Source of the DNA: Chlorops oryzae
Taxonomy: Eukaryota > Arthropoda > Insecta > Diptera > Chloropidae
Reading direction: 5' to 3'
DNA: 64,000 bases
NCBI GenBank assembly: GCA_020466095.1
Contig: CM035808.1
Location: 71,077,152 to 71,141,151, forward strand
The notes under the pieces were generated by a model, which worked only from the letters and a program-made list of their open reading frames with translations, ran no database searches and had not been told where the DNA came from. Below, in pieces: positions 41,800 through 52,779 of the stretch; positions within the stretch are counted from its first letter, which is position 1, and the number at the start of each line of letters is the position of its first letter. The translations under genes and the position numbers were made by a program.

Positions 41800-42154
41800 A
41801 ATTGGTAGGATTCCATCCGGCCCCGGCGATGTATAGGGGTCAAAGGACGCAGCCGCATACTAATGAACTCTTTCGTCACCAGCTGCCTCGCAACTCTCAA
41901 ATTATGCCTATATATGTGCGGCTATGTGCCATAGTCACACTCAACTTGACTGGGCTAGACGCACACCAGTGTTGGATTTCCCGGAAAGTGAGTGGCGAGT
42001 AGCTCCATATAAGCTTCTGCCTTCGATTCAGTTACTGATCCATTCTCCCTTCTCAGTGTATCCAGCTTGATCGAATGATCTCGCTTTAAAAACTTGACCA
42101 TTCTGTTGGATTCACTGACGGATTCAATTCCGCTGCAAAAATTTTTAAAACCTT

Positions 42155-43221
42155 CTATGTTGGCTTTGCGAACTGCGCTTTTGTACTCTTTTTGCTTGGA
42201 ACGATAAAGATTCCAGAGCTCCTCAGACCTTCACTGCAAAGCCTTATTAAGGAGTCTCCTGGATTCTTTCCGAAGCTTTTGTAGATAACCATTCCACCAA
42301 GGAAGAGATTTTCTACTAGGCCGCGCTTGAAGTGGACACGTACGTTCAAAGCTGGATATAAGACTGCAGTCAAGTTGCTTTACTGCAGCATCAATACTTC
42401 ACTCTTTCCGTACACAATGCGGACCAAAGGTGCAGTTCCTTTGTTCAGACTTGTACCTTTCCCAGTCCGCTTTCCTAGGGTTTCTGCTTAGCACCGGGTC
42501 CAGAAACCTTGCCCCCAGAGTGAACTCTATGTATCTGTGGTCAGATAGGCTATCTTCATCCAACACTTTCCAGCTACTGATTGAATCTTCCACCTTAAAA
42601 GAAAGTGTCAGATCAATAACTTCCTATCTTCTGGCAGTCAAAAAGGTAGGACGTGCGCCTGCATTTTGTATATACAAGCCTGAGGACAGGATGTACTCAA
42701 ACAGCTTTATACCTCTACCATTGTACTTGCTACTGGCCCATATAGTATGTTGGGCATTAGCGTCGCAGCACAATAATAGAAGCAGATTTACTGTACTACA
42801 ATAGCTTGTAAGCTCATCTACCTCTATCGTCGGCGGAGGTAGTATTGAGTCAAACGGAAGATAGGCGGAGTCAACGACGATGTGCTTCCACCTGTCAACG
42901 CTCTTGTAGCTTATTCTCGCAGCGATCAGATCCTGCCCACTAAACTGAGCCAATCTTTTCACCTTAAGGTCACCAGACACTATAAGACAAACTCTCGGAC
43001 GGACTGAGCGTTCATCATATACTAAGTATCGTAGTGCCACACACCCCGCCCAAGCCACAGATATGCTGTTTGTGTATCCATAGCTCCTGCACCGAAACGA
43101 TGTGTGGAGATGCATGCAGCAAGGATATCCGCCTACCTAGGAGGCAGGAGGCGGGTTTTGAGTAATACAAGTTGATCTGTGTTAATGTCACATTCTTCAT
43201 CATAAGAATGGACAATAACAC
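42155..43221 (-). pseudogene. LINE apurinic/apyrimidinic endonuclease, fragmented
   Basis: Begins near 43210 with LTQINLYYSKPASCLLG and VSVQELWIHKQHICGLG, then VDSAYLPFDSI, CCDANAQHTIWAS and GLYIQNAGARPTFL, and in another frame LSDHRYIEFTLGARF (the SDH active-site motif). This is the nicking nuclease that primes reverse transcription. Frame changes near 43060 and 42600. Confidence 0.85.
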
Positions 43222-43239
43222 ATTTATGTCTCAATCTGC

Positions 43240-43690
43240 TCATTTGGTATTAACATGGATTTTCATCCATCCAAAGAACAGATTGAGACGTAGGTTATAC
43301 ACCGAACGCGCGGTCTCGGCTGACTTCAGATCCACTCCTACAACCATAGTAAATCCGTCCTTTCCATCACGGCCTTTACTTTGCTTAAAGGAGTGAACCT
43401 TCCACCTTGCTGTGTCGAGTCCCGGGTTCTGTGCCGTAAGGCTGTCGACCACATCCTTCACATTCCAGTTGATGCCTGGGATCCAAAGCATCGCTCGCAA
43501 AAGCTTGGGCTCACCCTCTTCTCGATAAACCGAATAGATGGTTCCTCCACGAGGCGGGATATTAGTGACAGCGGACACAATCCAGTCAAAATTGGCTTGA
43601 GAGACACAACGGGTCTTGAAGATATCGTCGCACTCCTCATAAGCCCTTGAATTGGCGCTTGTAATTATCCGACCCAGGTGTTGCGTGCAA
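43240..43690 (-). pseudogene. LINE ORF1 (gag-like), C-terminal part
   Basis: Reads LWIPGINWNVKDVVDSLTAQ, WKVHSFKQSKGRDGKDGF, VVGVDLKSAETARSVYNLRL and FFGWMKIHVNTK, the alpha-beta fold seen in insect LINE gag-like proteins. No zinc knuckle is seen. The upstream part lies beyond the MITE at 44257-44573. Confidence 0.55.
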
Positions 43691-43706
43691 TGAGTAGCCT
43701 CTGCAG

Positions 43707-44248
43707 TAGAGCTGTCATACTATCGATAGTCGGCCCATCGATAGTTTCGATAGTGATAGTCCAAACTATCGATATATCGTCGATAGTATCGCATGACTCG
43801 GAGTTAAAATTTGAATTGAAAATTTTTAACTAGTTGTTTATTTTTAGACAATTTAATAATGACAAAAGTTGCATACGTTTTTTAGATTTTATAGCTTTCA
43901 ACGTATTACCGTATTTTTATTGGTAAACAGTTCATATATCATTAAAAAAAAACAAAAAAAGTAACAAAAATCACAAGGTAATTAATTTACCAGCCATTGA
44001 TTTTTGTTAAAAAACAATAACATGTCGACGTTTTTCGGTTCAAAGGACGTCCTTCTGTCCGAATTTCTCATAAATCTAAAATTCTACTTATCGCCAAGTA
44101 CTCGCGTCCTATTTTAGCTAAAGATGAGCAACATTGTCTGTTAGTGATGCTTATCTAACTATCGATGGCGAATAAAAACCATCGATGGTTATTAAAAATA
44201 GAAACTATCGATAGTATCGATAGTACCATCGATAGTTTTGCAGCTCTA
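43707..44248. mobile_element. hAT-type MITE, 542 bp, TATCGATA-rich
   Basis: Perfect 8 bp target duplication CTCTGCAG at 43699-43706 and 44249-44256. Termini TAGAGCTGTC and GCAGCTCTA, followed by inverted ACTATCGATAG clusters. TATCGATA occurs at 43721, 43767, 44206 and 44215, with further CGATA/CGATG variants. No coding capacity. It split the LINE ORF1. Confidence 0.92.
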
Positions 44249-44256
44249 CTCTGCAG

Positions 44257-44573
44257 CACTCATACGTCGGTCTCCTCCGTCTTGGTCAATGGGGACCCTT
44301 ACAGTTTTACCTCGTCCGGGTCAGACGGGACTGTTTTTTTAAGAAGCCTATTACTCCTCCATCATTCCCTCTTTGGCTGGCTTGTGACAGTCAGAGCTTG
44401 GCTTTCCTCCATAAGAGGACCCAAGTTGGCAAGGATGTCCCTGGATGGATATGTCGCAAAAACGCGACGCCTCGTTCAAGAGGTACAGATGGGTCATTTC
44501 GGAGCTTTTTCAGCTCACTTTCAGCTCTTTCATCCTGAAAACTTACAGTGCAGAGCAGCGAATTGTTGTACAA
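44257..44573 (-). pseudogene. LINE ORF1, N-terminal part
   Basis: Minus-strand pieces QDERAESELKKLRNDPSVPL, FLRHIHPGTSLPTW and, in another frame, ILANLGPLMEESQALTVTSQ lead toward the MITE site. Content is only weakly gag-like; assigned by position and continuity with 43240-43690. Confidence 0.4.
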
Positions 44574-44619
44574 ATCAATTATGTGCTGAATTTATATAAA
44601 TTTATATTATATATACAAT

Positions 44620-44839
44620 TGTTGACTCAGTTTAGTTAAGTCTTTGCGTATTAGAAAATCAAGACGTTGTTTAGTCATTGACAGTCCGTTTTTTACTAAA
44701 AAGCTAATGGACATATATAATAATAGAAATAAGGAATATTCTTTACATAACAGTCAAGGAAGTGAAAACAAGATAGCTTTATACTGCCGTTGTAAAAGAA
44801 AGAAATGATTATTTTACTCGGTTTGCACGAGCGGCTCCA
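44620..44839 (-). repeat. 3' LTR of the minus-strand BEL element
   Basis: Plus-strand TGTTGACTCAGTTTAG ... GAGCGGCTCCA. Differs from the other copy at roughly 20 positions (about 90 % identity), so this insertion is much older than the BEL pair at 1.2/11.7 kb. Confidence 0.88.
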
Positions 44840-44900
44840 TTATGCCTTTGCCCTTGGACTATTAACAATAGCTCAAAACAAAAACAGCAGCTGAAACCAG

Positions 44901-45240
44901 TTATGAAGTTGCAAACTGCGGCAAAATAGGAATTAGCTTGGAGGCTGGTCGCTTTACAACACCATCGGAAGTCTTAAATTCAGCGACGCGAACCCGTCCA
45001 TCGTCACCAGGAAAACACTTGATTACTCTCCCAAGTGGCCACTTTGCTTGCGGAGTTTTTTCGTCTCTTAGAACTACGAGGTCGCCTTCTTGCAGATTTA
45101 CCTTAGGACGAAGCCACTTAGCTCGTTTTTGAAGTGAAGCGAGATAATCGAAATGCCAACGACGCCAAAAGTGCACGAGCAACTGCCAACGCTGAAGCAA
45201 AGGGCCTTAATCAACAGCATCCTGCGGTTCAGGAATAGCG
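44901..45240 (-). pseudogene. BEL C-terminal domain (DUF5641)
   Basis: Reads LLQRWQLLVHFWRRWHFDYL, VNLQEGDLVVLRDEKTPQAK, RVAEFKTSDGVVKRPASKL. The frame is open for 99 codons to a stop at 44901. Upstream, GHFLTSEPLVAIPEP precedes a stop near 45210. Confidence 0.88.
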
Positions 45241-46551
45241 ACCAACGGTTCCGACGTTAAAAAATGCCCTGGCGTCAACACTTCAGGACCAGAAGCGTCA
45301 TTTGATAGCGGAGAAATGGGGCGCGAGTTAAAAGCAGGCCTCTATTTCGGTCAAGACAGTGTTGAATTTTTCATAGGTTAAGAGTGTGCTGCAAAGGGCC
45401 CGTTTGAGGTGATATTTTACCCTCTTTACACAATCACCCAATAGCCGCCCATATTTGGTGCGTAAGGTGGATTAAATTTCCATTCCATGCAGCGGTCAGA
45501 AACGAAACGTCGGAAAATCTTCATCAGCGTGCGCTTGCTCAAACAGAGATCGTAGTTCTAGCTCGGCACCAACAAAATTCGTGCAATTGTCCGATAAAAG
45601 CGTCTTGCAATAACCTCTACGGCTGACAAAGCGCTTTAGTGTTGCAATGAATGTGTGCGTCGATAAGTCACTGGCTAGCTCAAGATGCACAGCGCCAGTA
45701 GCCATACATATGAGCAACGCGATATAACCCTTTGTAATTTTAGCTCCTTTTCCTTTATTTTATTTGAGCGTAAAAGGTCCCGCCATGTCTACTCCAGTGT
45801 TTAAAAACGGACGCGCTTGTCTCAGTCTATATTGAGGTAGGATGGCCATCATCTGTTGAGCGTTAGTGCTATACCTTAGGCATACGACACAGCTTTTGTA
45901 AATCTTGCTGAACAAATTGCGTGCGCCTATTATCCAGTACGTTCACTGCAAAGTTGATTGCATTAACTGCGGTCCAGCATGTAGCATAATTTTGTGCATA
46001 TCCTTGAGGACAAGTGTATAAAGCTGCAAACTTGCAGGCAAAATAATTGGAAACTTCGCATCACGTTGGAGAGTCGAATTCCTAACACGCCCTCCCACTC
46101 CCAAGAGGCCCTGGTCATCAGCGAATGCGTTTAACCGCGCGACAGCGCTTCGTAATACTACCGGTTTGGCGTTCAAACAACACGTGATCTCTTCCTGGAA
46201 CGCTTCGTACTGAACGGCCTTGAGCCGGAGGAGTTGTGCTCGCTGCATCTCCGCGCGTCTGAACAGCCCCAAGAAAAGGACCTTTTTCTGCCTTTTGCGT
46301 TTGCAGTTTTGCCAAAATCGAGCGCAATATGCAGTTACCCGCTTGAGTCTGCAAAAAGAAGAAGATAATGAGAGGGTGTCTTGAATCCAAATCTTACACG
46401 TAGAAGAGTGATGCGACAATATTCGTAGTGGTTTCAATTCTCGCTCGGTGTTGAAACTTGTTTTGCATGTCGGCCAAGCTTCTTCCGCCTGCTGAAGCCA
46501 AGGAGGACCTTGCCACCACAAGTCAAACTTTAGTAGTTTTGATGCGCACAT
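45241..46551 (-). pseudogene. BEL integrase, decayed
   Basis: Contains the linker (DLWWQGPPWLQQAEEAW, then GLLGVGGRVRNSTLQRDAKF and IILPASLQLYTLVLKDMHK), then GVDMAGPF (first Asp; TAA soon after), GYIALLICMATGAVHLELAS, FVSRRGYCKTLLSDNCTNFV (second Asp, C for the usual G), and a very decayed stretch before DUF5641. Stops lie near 45943, 45760, 45496 and 45300. Confidence 0.85.
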
Positions 46552-47037
46552 GCCTCGAGAAGCGCAATCTCCAGGATTGCGCTCTGAAGCGACATAATTC
46601 CAAAAAGGTGCATCAATGTCTGCTTGTGCCTTTGCTACTCGATAAGCTACAAAAATTTTCCATTTGCTAGGATGTGAGCGTAACCAAGCTTAGGCATTTA
46701 GCGAGTCGGTCCAACCGTAGACCTGTCGCACAGCCAATCCTAGTGCCTTCAGCGTATGATTTGCCAACTCTGCTGCCAGTGTGGAGGCGCAAAGCTCCAG
46801 CGTGGTTATAGTTACCGTGCGCAGCGGAACTACTTTCGTTTTAGAGTTGACCAGTTTAACAGTGATTGATCCATAGCGGTATTGAGTGCGAGTATATATA
46901 ACGGCAGCGTAGGCAATTTCAGATGCATCGGCATAACAATGTATATCTGTTATTCAGCCATCTTTCCCTATTCCAAGTCACCTGGGAATTCTTAATTTTA
47001 CGAGGGACTTCAAATCGTTTCTATGGTCTAACCAGTA
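46552..47037 (-). pseudogene. BEL RNase H, decayed
   Basis: Minus-strand YWLDHRNDLKSLVKLRIPR at 46980-47037, then HCYADASEIAYAAVIY, TLELCASTLAAELANHTL, YGWTDSLNA and SERNPGDCASRG. These are BEL RNase H landmarks in more than one frame. The 5' edge is cut by the solo LTR. Confidence 0.8.
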
Positions 47038-47740
47038 TGTTGTGTTGTGTGTACTGGGGAGAAGGACCTCTAGTAAAGCGCCAACAAAGGATTCCGTTGA
47101 ATAAAACACTCTTTACTCCTTTTCCATAGGCGTTTCTTTTATTAAAGTCTTTTAATGAGTGTACAGGTTCTACTCTTACTTACTTTACTGCCCTAATCCC
47201 TAGCTACACTGAAATCCACACTTTGTCGTCCTGGCTCGTAAGTAGGTGCGCCAAAGTTGAGATCTGACCCTGCCGGTGTGCCTTTGTTACACTTGTTGTT
47301 GCACCTGGCTCTTGTTGTTCTGTTGCGTTGATTGCCCGTCTAGATCGCCTGTTGTTGTTGTTACCAATAGCTTTATTGCTGTGTTTCTATTGTTGGTGTA
47401 GGTCTACCTTTGAAGACGTTGAACCGCTTATGCCGTTGCTAATTGCTGACTTGCATGCTCGTGGTCTTTCGTCTTTTCCCCCGCTCGCCCTTTCCTCTGA
47501 TCGGCGTTGTGCCAAGTTTTGGTACCGGCGATCGGTATGCTTGTTTACGTAATTTTTCTCAGTAGTCGAGTTCTTATGTTGTTGTTGTTCTTGATGAAGG
47601 GTGTCGGATTTCGAGCTTGGTGCTGTGTCGTCGAACTCCTTTGCTGTGTTTCGATTGTTTTTGTATGTTTTGTCACTTTGACCGCTTAGAGCTGATAGCG
47701 TGACGTTAGAGTGTGACGTGACGCTTTTCGACTCACAACA
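47038..47740 (-). mobile_element. Solo LTR (about 703 bp) inserted in BEL pol
   Basis: Ends are TGTTGTG... and ...CACAACA. BEL reading (LVPEELAT on one side, WLDHRNDLK on the other) stops at both edges, so this block is foreign. Flanks share GTA, a short or degraded duplication. On the minus strand an AATAAA lies about 110 bp before the end, consistent with a minus-strand LTR. No internal region or partner is present. Long open frames inside it (for example 47387-47773) are fortuitous. Confidence 0.65.
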
Positions 47741-48600
47741 GTAGCAAGCTCTTCGGGTACGAGGTGATCCCAACCAATGCCTAATTTCCAGACTCGTTGA
47801 AAAAGAGTTTTAGGGATGAGTGTAATAGGAGCTAACTTCCCTGTAGGGTCAAACAAACGACAGGAATCAGATAAAAGCGTTCTTTTCGTAAAGTTTGGCG
47901 GCGGTTGGCCCAAGTTCACGTAGAAATACAATTCGTCAGTAGAAGAGTTCCACATGAAGCGCAAAACTCTAACAGTTTCTTCTTGCGCCAGTAAATGATC
48001 GTTCTGCTCTCCCAATGTTTCTTTAGGAATATTTTCAAGTGTTTTTGCCGAATTTGATGCCCATTTTCGCAGCTCGAAGCATCCTTGCTTCAACTCTAGA
48101 GATATGTTGGTACGAAGAGCGTTTAAGCTTTGCTCGGTGGCAGACCCAGTGAGCAAGTCGTCCATATAAAAATCATTGAGAATTGCGTTCGCTGTACGAG
48201 AATCGGCATCACCACTTGTGGTTTGCTGCAGCGATCTTACAGCTTGGTAGCCGCTTGAAGCCACTCCGTAAGTCACACGTAACATGCGAAAATCTTAGAG
48301 AGGGTTGCCAGGTGATTTCCGCCATACAATTCGCTGATAGTCCGTATGCGTTTGGCATGCCTTGATCTGACGATACATGGCTGCGATATTCGCAATCAAG
48401 GCATAGCGATGCGATTGAGATAGAGCTTAAATCAAGGCAAGATCCTGTTGCAAAGTAGGACCAACCATCAGAACGTCGTTTAATGAACGACCGTTGGATG
48501 TTTTTTGTGAAGCGTTAAACACTTTTTTTTTCTCTTGATTCCTAATTCAAAGTTTGACTTAAATGGAAGCTTCACGACAAAGCGTCCATCTGCGTCTCTT
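47741..48600 (-). pseudogene. BEL reverse transcriptase, decayed
   Basis: The upstream part (48290-48560) shows FNASQKTSNGRSLND and TDYQRIVWRKSPGNPL with stops. The open part (47741-48285) has MLRVTYGVASSGYQAVRSL, catalytic NDFYMDDLLTGSAT, ELRKWASNSAKTL, LRFMWNSSTDEL and CRLFDPTGKLAPITLIPK, then ends at the solo LTR. Confidence 0.9.
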
Positions 48601-49560
48601 CAGTGGGTCACTTCAAAATGCTGCTCACAAAGAGATTCTTCTACCGTATAAAAATCCTTGTCTGGAAATTTGTCCGGTTCGGTTAGTTCCAAATCAGCAT
48701 GTAGAAATGTCAATGCCTTAGCTGATTGGTCATTTGCGATCTCTGCAAAAAGAACCCATCCTAATGCTGTTTTTTTGGGCCGTAGGTGCGCCGCGAGGGC
48801 CATGTATGACGCCGACTCAAGTACGTTAGCGAGCTCCCCGGCCCCCGTAATAAGATCAATACGGGATGGAGGATAATATTTGGGATCTGCAAGAGAAAGT
48901 CCTTTTAAGTGTGACCAATCTTTTATTGTTACCTTTTCAGAGGGTACGTAGCTTAAAAGTTTCGGGAGAATTAACGCCGATAGCGAAAAAGTGCGACTTG
49001 AATTGAGCGATTGGACTTCAAAGGCTTCTTCGCTTTTAACACTGCTTGTCGCGCCGCCAATCCCAGTTACGACCACATTTTTGTGCCGACGTTTCAACCC
49101 TAATTTTTGCACACAACATTCTGTGATGAATGAGGAGTGGCATCCAGAGTCGAGGAGCGCGCGGAGGATATGGCGTTTTTTATTGGTGTCACACACCGCC
49201 ACAAGCGCTGTCGCCAATAAAATACTGGAACTTCGACCTGGTTGCACCGCTTTTGGAAAGTCATTAACGTGATGAGATGCCGACGACTGATGCGGCTCAT
49301 CGTATTGCAGAGCTTCTTGCGATGGAGTTTCCTTCTGAGCTGGCGGATCTCTGCCGTGCAAAAGCGTATGATGGCGTTAAGAACAGGTTCTGCATGTTGA
49401 TGTGCTCTTTCAACCCTTTATATGATGTATCGTGCTTAGGCAATTGAAGCACAAGTTTTTACGTCGAACAACCTCAAAACGTTGCTGTGGCCATAAGCGA
49501 AGAAACTCCAAACAGTTTTTCATGTTATGCTCCCCAGAACAATTTAAACAGCCAATCGGT
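48600..49560 (-). pseudogene. BEL zinc knuckles and protease
   Basis: GCLNCSGEHNMKNCLEFLRL and CFNCLSTIHH (49.40-49.55 kb) precede two in-frame stops near 49422 and 49380. From 49361 a 253-codon frame contains RHILRALLDSGCHSSFITE (DSG active site), VVVTGIGGATSSVKS and LADPKYYPPSRIDLITGAGE, ending at 48600. The protease signature here is the standard DSG, unlike the DPG/DPC of the BEL copy at 7-11 kb. Confidence 0.88.
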
Positions 49561-49676
49561 GTTTGCGGTTTCTGAGACGTATTGCAGTTTGAGTTAGTAG
49601 GTTTCCGGTTTTTCTCCCTTTTGTCAACCGATGCGGAGTTGCGCCCAAATCAATCATCCCAACCAATCATCCCTAT

Positions 49677-52600
49677 TAGGGAATCCAATCCCGCATCAAA
49701 ATTCTAATCCCGCAAGCCTGCGGGATCGCGGCTATTAATCCCACGGGATCCGCGGGATTTGCGGGATTGCAAAAATATAATACTTTTGTTTTTAAAAAGT
49801 TGCGCCCATAAAGCGTAATATGATATAAAAGGCCATTATAGCTTAAAATAAACTTTTTATTCATGTTAAACATAATCTTGTAATTTCCTATTTATATTTC
49901 TCGAAAGATCATTCTTTTGGCTTTTTATTGCCATAAGAAAAATTAAAATCGAATGATAAACAACGAAGTTACAGCTTGGTAAAGGATTCAATGTCAATAA
50001 AGGTTTTTAGTTCATATCTCGGAATCTGCAGCCAATCTTTAAAAATCGTTGCAATATTTGTGCTCAGCACGTCAAATTACGTCAGAAACATTTTTCAGTT
50101 TCTCAGATCCAAAACTGTGTATACTTGTGCTATTAATGAGTTTATTTATGGTTTTGATAGTATTTCCGAAGAAATGACAAAGTGTTAAGAGAGTCATCCT
50201 TTAAATTTGTTCTCATTTTGTTACACATATAACCAGCAGCGGAAAATGCACGTTCGGCTTCAAAACTTGTTGGCGGAATCGATTTCACGTACTCGTACGC
50301 AATATTTAAATATTTTCCCCTATTCCCTCCACACTCAAAAAGAGTCGTTTCGCGTTTTATTATCAGAATCAGCGAGGTCGCTTTGTTGGGGTTAGTGGCA
50401 GGTGGCGTCTTTATTAACCATTGTGTTCGGAGATTGCGCTCTAATTCATCTTCTAAAGGCACATTTTTATCTTCAATATGTTCTTGAACGGGGTCTTCGG
50501 TTTGAGTTTGGGGTTCCGCGTCTACTAGCAATCTTTCAATCAAATTTTTCAGTTCCGTTCTTATTGTTAGTTTGCTTGGAAAATAAAATGTTTCCTCATT
50601 TGTGGACAATGATTCTTGTTCCAGATATTTAGTTCGATTTTCCAAGTAAAGCAATACCGCAGTCATTGACGTGCGGCGCTCTTTTATTCTGCGAGCTAAG
50701 GAAGTACAAAGTTCTTTGCCTAGTCTAGTAACTTGCTTTTCCAATTTTGTAAGCATGAACCGCAATGTTGTTTCTGCAGTTATTAACGTTGCGTCTTCGC
50801 GGCACAAAACATTTACAGCAAGCTTAACTGGCTCTAAGGCATGCTCAATATCGGCCAAAATTATACATTCTTTGTCAGTGAAAAAAAACGAAGATGTTGT
50901 TAGTTTAAGGTCAATAAGAGCTTTAAAAATACACTCTTTGACTTTGTTAAAACTCGTTATCATAGCTGCAAGACTGCTCCAGCGCGTTCGGCAATCTAAG
51001 ATAAGTTGTCACTCCTTGCCGAAATCTGCTTTAATATAACTTTGCAACAAATCATTTTTCATTGAAGATTTTGAGCTAAAAAGTTTGACGATCTTTCGGA
51101 CTTTTTGAATCAGTTCCCTAAAACAAAAAAATTTAATTAAAATAGTAAATTAATTGTATGTTTATCTACCTGTACTTCGGCAACAAATCTACTTCTTGAA
51201 AATCTTCTTCTACGGAAAAAGCTCCTTGCCCATCGTCATAGTCTTCGCTCTCACTATCGCTACAATCGTCTGATCTATTTACTTTAGAAATCTCTTGCAC
51301 GTTACTTTCATGTAGTTCTGGTTCTTGATTTTTATAAAGCACATCAAGAACAGATAGCTGAAGTCCATGAGCAAAGCACAGTTGGTGATGCGCTGCTAAT
51401 AGTCTGCCGACTTTCTTCATGACTGCAGCACCATCTGTTGTTGCCGCAATAATATCACGTTTTAGGTCAATTTTAAAATCTTGCAGTTTGTTTTCGAGGG
51501 CAGCAATACTTGCTTCTGCAGGAAAACTGCCTGCACATAAATAAATAAAACATTTGTAGATTCAAAACAAACAACTACACAATACATTTAGGAAATACCT
51601 GCAATTCTTACTAGTCCCAAGTTCCAAATGCTCACAACTCCAGCGGAAAATAAATGGAGATTCACATTTAAATAACGACGATTTCTTAAGGATGACCATT
51701 CATCAAAAGTAAGTGTAAATCGCTTGTGCGATTTCTTTAGCGCTTCAAGCTCAGTAACAATTTTGTTTTGAATTGACGACCCGTAGGTCATTACCATATT
51801 TTGTATTGTACTTGCAGAAGAAGGCAATCTGTGGCCTTCCGATTCAAATAATTGGCGCAAATCAGTTGACGTAATAAATTTTGAAAATGGTATTCCATCC
51901 TTCGCCACCATTCTAGAAACTCTTTCTTCCATAGAAGCTTTTTTTTCGTATTGGAAATAGTCCGTTAATTTCATTTTTTTCTCTGGGATTGAATCTGACT
52001 TTTCCATTCCCACATCTGGATTTTCGACGCTGCTGGAGCTCGGAATATCAACTGCCTTCACATTCAAATTATGCTTTGTTTGCAAGTGGGTGTGAAGACC
52101 TTTAGTAGACCGAGCTGACATTTTTGTAATAGCCGGGCATAGTTTACATTTCGCCGAAAGGCCATCTTCCGACCTTAAAAAATGTTTCCATACGACGTTC
52201 GAGCTCTCAAACTCTTTATAAATCATGCTCACTGTATTAAAATTCATAATATAAACTAGATTTCGGTAAAAGATTCCACTTTCGATCGATAGAAAACACT
52301 TTGACTTTCTTTGAAATAAGACGTTAATGTCGTCAGGCCGCTGGAATCAGCTGTCGTAGTATTGCCAGCCATACACGAGCATGCATAGCTCAAATGTGAA
52401 AACGATTTTGTAATCGATATTTGTCATTCGTTTAGACTAAAATTGCTGTATATCTTGAAACGTAAACGTTTTCAATAAGAGAATTTGAATATAAGAACTC
52501 TATCTAATACTCAAACACCACCACGATTTAAAAAGATAAAAATAAAAATCGTGTTGGGTCTGCTTTTTTACACATTTTTACAAAGGGCAGCCTGCAAGTA

Positions 52601-52772
52601 TGCAATCAAACTATTAGACGGCAACTCAAAAAATTTTGTAGAACGAAGTTTGTTTTCGGAATAAATTTTTTTTTCAATACCTCAAATCCCGCGGATCCCG
52701 CATGTTTAATCCCGCAAAACTGATCCCGAAAAAAAGGTGCGGGATCCCGCGTTTGCGGGATTGGATTCCATA
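49677..52772 (-). mobile_element. hAT transposon with BED-finger transposase (3.1 kb)
   Basis: Termini TAGGGAATCCAATCCCGC and GCGGGATTGGATTCCATA, flanked by ATCCCTAT (49669-49676) and ATCCCAAT (52773-52780), seven of eight matching. GCGGGAT/ATCCCGC words recur at least five times in each subterminal 100 bp, as transposase-binding repeats do in other hATs. It inserted into BEL gag. Confidence 0.9.
50142..52247 (-). pseudogene. hAT transposase: BED finger, RNase H-like core, dimerisation domain; two introns, one stop
   Basis: Exon 1 (52247-51599) encodes a BED finger (CKLCPAITKMSARST, THLQTKH) and FTLTFDEWSSLRNRRYLNV with the core Asp. Intron 1 is 51598-51531 (68 nt, GTATTT...TGTGCAG), exon 2 51530-51170, intron 2 51169-51118 (52 nt, GTAGAT...TTTTAG), exon 3 from 51117. 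Phases 1 and 2 keep one continuous frame. Exon 3 carries a single TGA at 51011-51009, then TRWSSLAAMITSF and the C-terminal IPPTSFEAERAFSAAGYMCN dimerisation motif. Only that one stop separates it from an intact gene. Confidence 0.9.
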
Positions 52773-52779
52773 ATCCCAA

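Larger units (their letters stand above)
39529..44573 (-). mobile_element. LINE with endonuclease, RT and RNase H (LOA/I-like)
   Basis: A roughly 4.5 kb non-LTR element on the minus strand (5.0 kb with an inserted MITE). Order: gag-like ORF1, apurinic endonuclease, RT, RNase H, C-terminal H/C motif. A T run near 39529-39541 would be its 3' poly(A). RNase H downstream of RT points to the LOA, I or related clades; I cannot decide between them. Many frameshifts; inactive. Confidence 0.85.

Noticed and set aside
42430..42804. 124-codon plus-strand frame with hydrophobic C-terminus
   Set aside because: Antisense to the LINE endonuclease; no independent support.
47387..47773. 128-codon minus-strand frame rich in Ser/Lys/Gln
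   Set aside because: Lies within the LTR-like block and runs over its edge into BEL sequence; no domain.
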